The position numbers and the translations under genes were made by a program. The notes beneath the pieces are model-generated. The model was given only the letters and a program-made list of their open reading frames with translations. It was not told the DNA's origin and did no database searches. Positions 57,979 to 64,000 of a stretch of DNA of 64,000 bases are shown piece by piece. Numbering within the stretch: position 1 is the first letter of the stretch; each line of letters starts with the position of its first letter. The DNA is from Coliplasma sp045538555 (lineage in GTDB: Bacteria; Bacillota; Clostridia; Oscillospirales; CAG-382): positions 62,001 to 126,000 of the forward strand of contig JAZSRP010000049.1 in assembly GCA_045538555.1 (NCBI GenBank), written 5' to 3'.

Positions 57979-58956
57979 TCACAGATTTGACGCGGGAATA
58001 AAGGAAACCAATATTCCGTGAAGCACGTAGCGCTGAGATTTGTCAGAGCTGACGTTTGCACAGGTGATGAGGGTGCACACTCTTGAGTTTGCGCTGTAAT
58101 CTCTGCCGCAACGCAGGGTATCCTTTGATTTGATCAGCTTGAGCCAGTCTGTAAACACTGTGTCACTGGAAAATGTTCCTTTTAGATAAAAAACGTCGTT
58201 TGAACGATAACCGCTGAATACCTTGTAGATGTACAGTCCGTCAGGAGTGTATATCTCAATGTTCATATCCTTTGCAAGTGTATAGCGGTTTGCACTTTCC
58301 ATAAAAGTCTTGAGAGTGCGGAACATAGAACCGTTTTTCATGCAGTGACCGTATATGACGTTGTTCAGGTTAGCATCATAGGTGTCGGACATGAATGAGT
58401 CTGCAAAAATGCTTCCTGCAGCGGTCTCTTTGCCGTTGAAATCGTGGTCGAGGTAATAATCATTGTCGTCGCATTTCATGACCGGATAATCAATTTTTGT
58501 GCCGTCAACGTAGATCCACGCATAAACGTTGTCGTATTTATTTTTGAAATACTTGAAATTGTGAAAATAATTGCTTCTTCTGTTGGGATCGGCAGTGGCA
58601 ACGTCCTCTCCCACGTAGTCCTGATATTCACCGTCAGAGTCCATCATCTGCTCCAGGGTATACATATCAAGCGGTTCGGGCAGGGGAGCGGCCTTTTTTA
58701 CCTCAGACTCAAAATTCTCGGGACGGATGCTGCTGTAGAGCTCCTCGTTTACGTTGGTCTCTACCGCACGGCTTGCGATCATAAATACGGAATAGCCAAA
58801 AATTCCGATGCACAAAGCGATGAGAAAACAACGCAGCAAAAGCCCTGTAATATCCGGTTTTTTGTTTGCACGATGGTTGTTTTCAAGATCCTTTGACGAA
58901 AAATCGGCCACAGAATCCAAAAAACGGTCATGATGCTTTCCGTCGAAAACGCTCAT
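57979..58956 (-). CDS. Class B sortase
   Basis: A 325-residue membrane-anchored transpeptidase: N-terminal cytoplasmic tail, one helix (about 38-60), a linker, and the sortase beta-barrel. Catalytic residues: His in NVIYGHCMKNG, Cys in VCTLITCANV and Arg in QRYVLHGIL. The long insertion and TLITC box place it in class B. It could act on surface proteins with PTGD-type C-termini, such as those at 10231, 11259 and 24174, but no substrate gene is adjacent. GGGAGGTG precedes the ATG. Confidence 0.92.
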   Translation of the reverse strand: MSVFDGKHHDRFLDSVADFSSKDLENNHRANKKPDITGLLLRCFLIALCIGIFGYSVFMIASRAVETNVNEELYSSIRPENFESEVKKAAPLPEPLDMYTLEQMMDSDGEYQDYVGEDVATADPNRRSNYFHNFKYFKNKYDNVYAWIYVDGTKIDYPVMKCDDNDYYLDHDFNGKETAAGSIFADSFMSDTYDANLNNVIYGHCMKNGSMFRTLKTFMESANRYTLAKDMNIEIYTPDGLYIYKVFSGYRSNDVFYLKGTFSSDTVFTDWLKLIKSKDTLRCGRDYSANSRVCTLITCANVSSDKSQRYVLHGILVSFIPASNL

Positions 58957-58977
58957 ATCGGCACCTCCCTTGAAAAC

Positions 58978-59006
58978 AGTATATACATATTACACCGAAA
59001 AATCAA
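58978..59006 (-). promoter_or_regulatory. Promoter of the sortase gene
   Basis: Minus strand TTGATT (59006-59001), 17-bp spacer, TATACT (58983-58978). Confidence 0.7.
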
Positions 59007-59075
59007 TATTGATGAACACAAATTTCAAAAAACGTTACAAATCGCACCAAATCACGGCAAATTTGGGAAAAACAG

Positions 59076-59103
59076 TTGACTTTTTTTGAAATAATATTAA
59101 AAT
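59076..59103 (+). promoter_or_regulatory. Promoter of tig
   Basis: TTGACT (59076-59081), 16-bp spacer, TAAAAT (59098-59103). No CIRCE-type or CtsR-type operator was seen near it. Confidence 0.7.
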
Positions 59104-59145
59104 GTAAAATAGTATTTTATGATTATTTGGAGGAACAAAAGCATT

Positions 59146-60432
59146 ATGGCTTCCATCAAAGCAAAGGAAATCGAAAAAAACAAATTTGAATTTGAGTTTC
59201 TTATCGAGAAAGAAGTTTTTGACGCAGAGACCGCCAAGGTTTATCGCAAAAACGTTTCAAAAATGAATATTCCCGGCTTCAGAAAGGGAAAAGCTCCCAG
59301 ACACATTGTTGAAAAAATGTACGGCTCCGCTGTTTTCTATGATGAGGCGATCGACAATCTTCTTCCCTCCGCATATGAAAAGGCACTTGCAGACACAAAG
59401 CTTGACAGCGTCAGCCGTCCTGAGATCGATCTGGTTTCCATCGATGACAAGGGCGTTACCCTCAAGGCGGCAATTTTTATAAAACCCGAAGTTGAGATCT
59501 CCGCATACAAGGGACTTGAGGTGGAGAGAGACGAGATCACTGTTACCGATGAGGACGTGGATCAGGACATCAATGCAGCCAGAGAGCGCAACTCTCGTAT
59601 GGTTACGGTTGAGGGCAGACCTGCACAGGACGGCGACCAGGCGATTATTGATTTTGAGGGATTCCTTGACGGTGTAGCATTTGAGGGCGGCAAGGCAGAA
59701 AAATATGCGCTCAATCTTGGCAGCGGCAGCTTTATTCCCGGTTTTGAGGATCAGATTATCGGCAAAGAGGCGGGCGCACAGTTTGATATCAACGTCAGAT
59801 TCCCCGATGATTACGGCGCTGAGAACCTTGCCGGTAAGGACGTTGTGTTCAAGATCAATCTCCACGAGCTCAAAGTAAAAGAGCTTCCCGAGCTTGACGA
59901 TGAATTTGTAAAAGACGTTTCCGAGTTTGATACCGTCGATGAATACAAAGCAGACATCAAGGCAAAAATCACTGAGCGTCGCGAAAAAGCTGCAGACGGA
60001 AAGGTTGAGCAGGCGCTTGTTGATGCACTTCTTGCCAACACCGCCGTTGAGATCCCCGCTTGCATGATTGAAACCGAGATCGACGGATATATCCGTGATT
60101 ATGATTACCGTCTCCAGTCTCAGGGCGGCAATCTTGATATGTACTTCCAGTACACCGGCATGACCATGGAGCAGCTCAGAGAGCAGTTCAAGGATCAGGC
60201 GGAAAAGCAGGTCAAGACCCGTCTTGCACTTGAAAAGGTTGCCAAGCTTGAAAAGCTCAAGGCACTGAAAAAAGATATGGAAGCTGAATATAAAAAGATC
60301 TCTTCCGCCTATAATGTAGATGTTGAGACCGTTAAGAGCAGCATTCCCGAGTCAAGCATCAGCGAGGATATCATTATCCGCAAAGCGATTGAACTTGTAA
60401 AAGAGAATGCAGTTATCAAACAGAAAGGTTGA
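59146..60432 (+). CDS. tig: Trigger factor
   Basis: Ribosome-bound chaperone and peptidyl-prolyl isomerase of 428 residues. The N-terminal ribosome-docking domain has the signature GFRKGKAPRHIV (about 45-56). The FKBP-type domain (about 160-245) shows GDQAIIDFEGFLDGVAFEGGKAE and the C-terminal helical arms follow. Start at 59146 is set by GGAGG. It leads the tig-clpP-clpX order that is common in Firmicutes, with clpP eight bases after. Confidence 0.97.
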   Translation: MASIKAKEIEKNKFEFEFLIEKEVFDAETAKVYRKNVSKMNIPGFRKGKAPRHIVEKMYGSAVFYDEAIDNLLPSAYEKALADTKLDSVSRPEIDLVSIDDKGVTLKAAIFIKPEVEISAYKGLEVERDEITVTDEDVDQDINAARERNSRMVTVEGRPAQDGDQAIIDFEGFLDGVAFEGGKAEKYALNLGSGSFIPGFEDQIIGKEAGAQFDINVRFPDDYGAENLAGKDVVFKINLHELKVKELPELDDEFVKDVSEFDTVDEYKADIKAKITERREKAADGKVEQALVDALLANTAVEIPACMIETEIDGYIRDYDYRLQSQGGNLDMYFQYTGMTMEQLREQFKDQAEKQVKTRLALEKVAKLEKLKALKKDMEAEYKKISSAYNVDVETVKSSIPESSISEDIIIRKAIELVKENAVIKQKG

Positions 60433-60439
60433 TGTTTTT

Positions 60440-61030
60440 ATGTCTTTGGTCCCGATGGTAGTAGAGCAGACCTCAAGAGGGGAGAGGTCGTATGACATAT
60501 TTTCCCGCCTGCTCAATGACAGGATCGTGTTTATAGGAGAACCCATCACAGACACAGTTGCATCATTGGTGGTTGCTCAGCTGTTGTATCTTGAGAGTCA
60601 GGATCCGGAAAAAGAGATAGCTTTGTATATCAACTCTCCGGGCGGCTCTGTTACGGCAGGAATGGCTATCTATGACACAATGAAATTCATCAAGTGTCCC
60701 GTCAGCACCATCTGTATCGGAATGTGCGCCAGCATGGCGGCCGTTTTGCTTGCCTGTGGTGACAAGGGAAAAAGGATCGCGCTTCCTCACTCAAGGATCA
60801 TGATCCACCAGCCCCTTATCAACGGACATTTTCAGGACCAGACCACAAACCTTGAGATCGAGGCGGATCAACTTAAAAAGACCCGTCATATGCTCAATGA
60901 GCTTCTTTCCGATGCAACAGGCAAGAGCTTGGAGCAGATCGAGAAAGATACCGACCGCAACAACTATATGGATGCGGTAACAGCCATGGAATATGGGCTG
61001 GTTGACAGAGTTCTTGAGAAAAGAGATTGA
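60440..61030 (+). CDS. clpP: ATP-dependent Clp protease proteolytic subunit
   Basis: ClpP serine protease of 196 residues. The start MSLVPMVVEQTSRGERSYDIFSRLL is typical. Catalytic triad: Ser in GMCASMAAV, His in LPHSRIMIHQP and Asp in DTDRNNYMD. It forms the tetradecameric chamber fed by ClpX, encoded next. AAAGG lies 12-13 bases upstream of the ATG, and the gene begins eight bases after tig. Confidence 0.97.
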   Translation: MSLVPMVVEQTSRGERSYDIFSRLLNDRIVFIGEPITDTVASLVVAQLLYLESQDPEKEIALYINSPGGSVTAGMAIYDTMKFIKCPVSTICIGMCASMAAVLLACGDKGKRIALPHSRIMIHQPLINGHFQDQTTNLEIEADQLKKTRHMLNELLSDATGKSLEQIEKDTDRNNYMDAVTAMEYGLVDRVLEKRD

Positions 61031-61039
61031 CGTATAATT

Positions 61040-62275
61040 ATGGCAAACGAAAAAAAGATCTGCGGCTTTTGCGGCAGACCCTCTGCGGAGGTGACGCGGC
61101 TCTCTGTTCACGGCAACCTCATTGATTTTTGTGACGAGTGCCTTGATTTGTGCTGTGACATTTCTGAAATTTATGCCCAAAGTCTGGCGACTGCTGAGGA
61201 TGCAGAAGCCGCTGAAGATATGGGAGTCATTGCTCTTCCTGCGCCAAAAAGCATCAAGGAGGAGCTTGACAAGCATGTTATCGGGCAGGAGGATGCAAAA
61301 AAAGTCCTCTCGGTAGCGATATACAACCATTACAAGCGCATCAATGCTCTTTCACAAAAAAAGGACGGCGCGGATGATACCGACGACGTGGAGCTGGGAA
61401 AAAGCAACGTGCTTTTGCTTGGCCCAACCGGTGTGGGAAAAACACTCCTTGCCCAGACACTTGCCAAAATGCTGGATGTCCCCTTTGCGATTGCGGACGC
61501 CACCACGCTTACAGAGGCGGGCTACGTGGGCGAAGATGTGGAAAATATTCTTCTTCGCCTGATACAGGCAGCCGACTTTGACGTAAAAAAAGCAGAGAGA
61601 GGCATTATTTATATCGACGAGATCGACAAGATCTCCCGCAAGAGCGAGAACCGATCCATCACCCGTGATGTGTCGGGTGAGGGTGTTCAGCAGGCGCTCC
61701 TCAAAATCATCGAGGGCACAGTGTCCAACGTTCCGCCTCAGGGTGGACGCAAGCACCCCAACCAGGAGTTCATTCAGATCGATACAACAAATATTCTGTT
61801 TATCTGCGGCGGCGCATTTGACGGCCTCCGCGAGGTGGTGGAAAACCGACTGGGCAGACAGACCGTGGGTTATAATGCGCCCATAGTGTCCGGCAAAGAA
61901 AAGGATTCTTACAAGGATCTGAAAAAGGTCACCCAGCAGGATATCATAAAATACGGACTGATCCCCGAGCTTGTAGGCAGAATACCTGTTGTGGTGTCCC
62001 TTGAACCGCTGGACAAGGAAGCATTGATCCGTATTCTCAAGGAACCCAAAAATGCTCTTGTAAAGCAGTACCAAAAGCTTTTTGCGCTTGACGGAGTGGA
62101 GCTTGTGTTTGAAGATGATGCCATTGAGGCCATTGCGGAAAAGGCCGTTGAGCTAAAGAGCGGTGCCCGCGGACTTCGATCCATTGCTGAGGGGCTGATG
62201 ACGGAGTTTATGTATGAAATTCCGTCTGACAAGAGCAAAAAACGCCTTGTTATCACTCGAGATATGATTGCCTGA
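61040..62275 (+). CDS. clpX: ATP-dependent Clp protease ATP-binding subunit
   Basis: ClpX unfoldase of 411 residues. The N-terminal zinc domain has CGFCG (8-12) and CDECLDLC. The AAA+ core shows Walker A GPTGVGKTLLAQ, pore loop GYVGEDV, Walker B IIYIDEIDKI and the sensor region; IGF-like loop residues for ClpP docking lie between. It delivers substrates to ClpP encoded just upstream; only nine bases separate them and no strong ribosome site is visible, so coupling is likely. Confidence 0.97.
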   Translation: MANEKKICGFCGRPSAEVTRLSVHGNLIDFCDECLDLCCDISEIYAQSLATAEDAEAAEDMGVIALPAPKSIKEELDKHVIGQEDAKKVLSVAIYNHYKRINALSQKKDGADDTDDVELGKSNVLLLGPTGVGKTLLAQTLAKMLDVPFAIADATTLTEAGYVGEDVENILLRLIQAADFDVKKAERGIIYIDEIDKISRKSENRSITRDVSGEGVQQALLKIIEGTVSNVPPQGGRKHPNQEFIQIDTTNILFICGGAFDGLREVVENRLGRQTVGYNAPIVSGKEKDSYKDLKKVTQQDIIKYGLIPELVGRIPVVVSLEPLDKEALIRILKEPKNALVKQYQKLFALDGVELVFEDDAIEAIAEKAVELKSGARGLRSIAEGLMTEFMYEIPSDKSKKRLVITRDMIA

Positions 62276-62333
62276 GCCGTTACGGACGGGCTTATGGCAA
62301 AAAAATATTACACAGTCCGAAAAAGGAGAAAAA

Positions 62334-63227
62334 ATGACAGCAATCATTCTTGCCGCAGGACTTGGCAGCCGTTACGGCGGACTCAAGCAGATAGACCCTG
62401 TGGGCAAACATGGTGAGTTTATTATTGACTATTCGGTTTATGACTGCATCAGGGCCGGCTTTGACAGAGTGGTTTTTATTATCAAGGAGGAGCATCTTGA
62501 GTCCTTTGAGGAGACCATCGGAGCCCGTGTCGGCGACAGAATAAAAATCGAGTATGCATTCCAAAATCCCGAGGATCTTCCCGACGGATTTTCTCTCCCC
62601 GCAGACCGCACAAAACCCTGGGGAACTGCTCATGCGCTGCGTTCCTGCCGAAATATCGTTCACGACAGTTTTGTTATTTTCAACGCTGATGATTTTTATG
62701 GCTACGAGACTTTCAAAAATATGCATGACAGTCTCTCGCAGGTCAACTCCAAGCTTTATACAATGCCCGGCTACCTTTTGTCAAATACCCTTTCTGAGAA
62801 CGGCCATGTGGCAAGAGGCGTATGCGTGACAGAAAACGGTATGGTCAAGGGCATAAGAGAACTCAAGCAGATCATGCGTGTTGACGGTGTCACAAAATAT
62901 TGTGAGAACGACGTGTGGAGCGAGATCGATGAGAATTCTCCCGTGTCCATGAATTTCTGGGGCTTCACTCCCGATATTTTTGGATATGTTGAGGAGGGCT
63001 TTGCCGATTTTCTCCGCAGCCCCGATATCGATTTGACAAAAGAAGAGTATTATATTCCCAACGTCATTGACACCGGTGTGAGAGCAGGGGATTTTGAGGT
63101 AAAGGTCGTGGAGACAAACGCCCGCTGGATGGGTGTTACATACAGCAGCGACAAGCCGCTGTTCCTTGAGTTTTTGCAATCAAAAATCGATTGCGGCGAG
63201 TACCCCGAAAACCTCTGGGGAAATTAA
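62334..63227 (+). CDS. Sugar-phosphate nucleotidyltransferase family protein
   Basis: A 297-residue enzyme of the nucleotidyltransferase (RmlA/GlmU-like) superfamily: N-terminal LAAGLGSRYGGLKQIDPVG binds the NTP, and FNADDFYGYETF carries the metal-binding Asp. It lacks a left-handed helix domain. The product sugar nucleotide cannot be assigned; the GRYGG-K variant group is common in gut Clostridia. Start at 62334 has AAGGAG at good spacing. It follows clpX by 58 bases and ends with its own terminator. Confidence 0.88.
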   Translation: MTAIILAAGLGSRYGGLKQIDPVGKHGEFIIDYSVYDCIRAGFDRVVFIIKEEHLESFEETIGARVGDRIKIEYAFQNPEDLPDGFSLPADRTKPWGTAHALRSCRNIVHDSFVIFNADDFYGYETFKNMHDSLSQVNSKLYTMPGYLLSNTLSENGHVARGVCVTENGMVKGIRELKQIMRVDGVTKYCENDVWSEIDENSPVSMNFWGFTPDIFGYVEEGFADFLRSPDIDLTKEEYYIPNVIDTGVRAGDFEVKVVETNARWMGVTYSSDKPLFLEFLQSKIDCGEYPENLWGN

Positions 63228-63242
63228 ATAATCAAAGAAATA

Positions 63243-63272
63243 CCGCCCGATACGGATTCGGGCGGCATTTTT
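63243..63272. terminator. Bidirectional terminator
   Basis: CCGCCCGA (63243-63250) / TCGGGCGG (63258-63265), loop TACGGAT, then CATTTTTTT; the convergent DUF4317 gene ends just after it. Confidence 0.8.
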
Positions 63273-64000
63273 TTATTGATTTATGTTGATGTTGATTCCG
63301 TTGACTCTGATGTCGCCCTCGGCGCGGATAAGAATGTATTTTGTGCCGTCGATAACCCTTGTTTCCAAAAGATCGCTCTTGTCGGGAGCAACCTTGACGG
63401 ATACGTCCGGAGTGTCAAGAGAGAATTTTTTTGTATCCACAATATTTTGCGGACATATACGGGCGCCTTCACCAAATTCTTTTTCAAAGCTTTCGCCCAT
63501 CTTTTCGGCGTTTTCCTTGCACATTCCCGAGGAATGGAAAAGTGTTACCACGTCATTCTTTTGAAACGTGAGGGGTTCATCCTCTTTGTTTGCCTTGTGG
63601 TCCTCCAGCAGATCGTGTATCTGTCCCTGCACGTTTTGTATCAGCTCCAAACCGCATTCTTCTCCGGAAACCGTGTTGAGCATGGCAGAAAACGCCTCGG
63701 TTTGCTCTTTGGCGGGACGTGGGATAGGTGTCTTGAAAAGTGCGTCAACAAGGTCGGAATGATTGTTTTCTACGCTCTGAGTGTAGTATAGAGCGGAGTA
63801 AATATCTGCGGTTCTGCCGGTGAATGCGGGAAACGTAAAACCGCAAACGGGACTGCATACGATGGAGTCGCGCAGGATGCTTCTGAACTTATTTTCGTGT
63901 ACGTAATAGGAGAGAGCGGGCTTTGCTGATTTTATGGGACAGACGGCGCAGACGATGTAAGAAAACATCTCGGTAGATTCTTCTTTCTCGCCATCCTCGC
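63273..64000 (-). CDS. DUF4317 family protein (5'-truncated by window edge)
   Basis: The C-terminal 241 residues of a DUF4317 protein, a family common in Clostridia with no known function and usual length near 380-400. The frame stays open to the window edge: EDGEKEESTEMFSYIVCAVCPIK precedes the first visible ATG at 63968, so that ATG is not the start. The visible part has YVHENKFRSIL, a long helix with NTVSGEECGLELIQNVQGQI, and ends VNGININI. No membrane helix or signal is seen here. Confidence 0.85.
   Translation of the reverse strand, partial: EDGEKEESTEMFSYIVCAVCPIKSAKPALSYYVHENKFRSILRDSIVCSPVCGFTFPAFTGRTADIYSALYYTQSVENNHSDLVDALFKTPIPRPAKEQTEAFSAMLNTVSGEECGLELIQNVQGQIHDLLEDHKANKEDEPLTFQKNDVVTLFHSSGMCKENAEKMGESFEKEFGEGARICPQNIVDTKKFSLDTPDVSVKVAPDKSDLLETRVIDGTKYILIRAEGDIRVNGINININQ

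Noticed and set aside
61352..62074. 240-codon open frame on the minus strand
   Set aside because: Antisense to clpX.

Overview
The window reads as a chromosomal segment of an uncultured, anaerobic, low-to-mid GC Clostridia bacterium, probably a gut or rumen Oscillospirales-like lineage. This is inferred from several signs: near-consensus sigma-A promoters (TTGACA-17-TATAAT) before most genes, strong AGGAGG ribosome sites, a CD1247-type protein beside efp, a domain-swapped GH3 beta-glucosidase, a dockerin protein, a class B sortase, and many lipoproteins. No species name can be supported from the sequence alone.

Host part, left (1-38399). It opens with translation genes (rplT, rpsU), then a GH26-like lipoprotein. 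A minus-strand peptidase-efp-CD1247 cluster follows, headed by a candidate structured RNA (5791-5993). Next come an oxidoreductase, an ECF-type S component, two coupled lipoproteins, two surface proteins ending in a PTGD-membrane-RR tail, and a transglutaminase-dockerin protein. A Crp/Fnr-type regulator sits directly before a substrate-binding protein/permease/ATPase operon whose promoter carries a palindrome centred near -41.5. After purC and an M42 peptidase come an ABC exporter and a capsule-type control module (chain-length protein, tyrosine kinase, PHP phosphatase, PTGD protein, LCP ligase). Then there are the GH3 enzyme, an FAD oxidoreductase, a membrane LuxR-type regulator with six CCACAC hexamers in its leader, three small unknown proteins, a SulP permease without STAS domain, and a two-component system with a membrane-anchored partner.

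Integrated element (38400-57809). A tyrosine integrase and small excisionase-like protein lie next to an intact tRNA-Leu(CAG). The last 54 bases of that tRNA are repeated (53/54) 19.4 kb away at 38400-38453. The element carries a decayed left end with a broken ABC ATPase and a second, dead integrase. It also carries a Panacea-domain antitoxin-like gene overlapping a coiled-coil four-helix membrane protein, and a LexA-like repressor with a UvrD helicase heading a nine-gene run. Further on are a TIR-domain protein, an Xre regulator, and a six-gene minus-strand run (methyltransferase to alpha-toroid protein). Families recur within it: three toroid proteins, three DUF3795 cysteine-rich proteins, two effector-binding domains. 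An 0.8-kb gene-free stretch before the excisionase gene holds 12-bp and 22-bp direct-repeat arrays plus palindromes, resembling a plasmid-type origin or partition region. The Panacea/membrane pair, the TIR protein and the LexA-led operon make this a likely stress or phage-defence cargo island.

Host part, right (57810-64000): a class B sortase that could process surface proteins, then tig-clpP-clpX, a nucleotidyltransferase and a partial DUF4317 gene. Most reading frames antisense to these genes are shadows and were left out.
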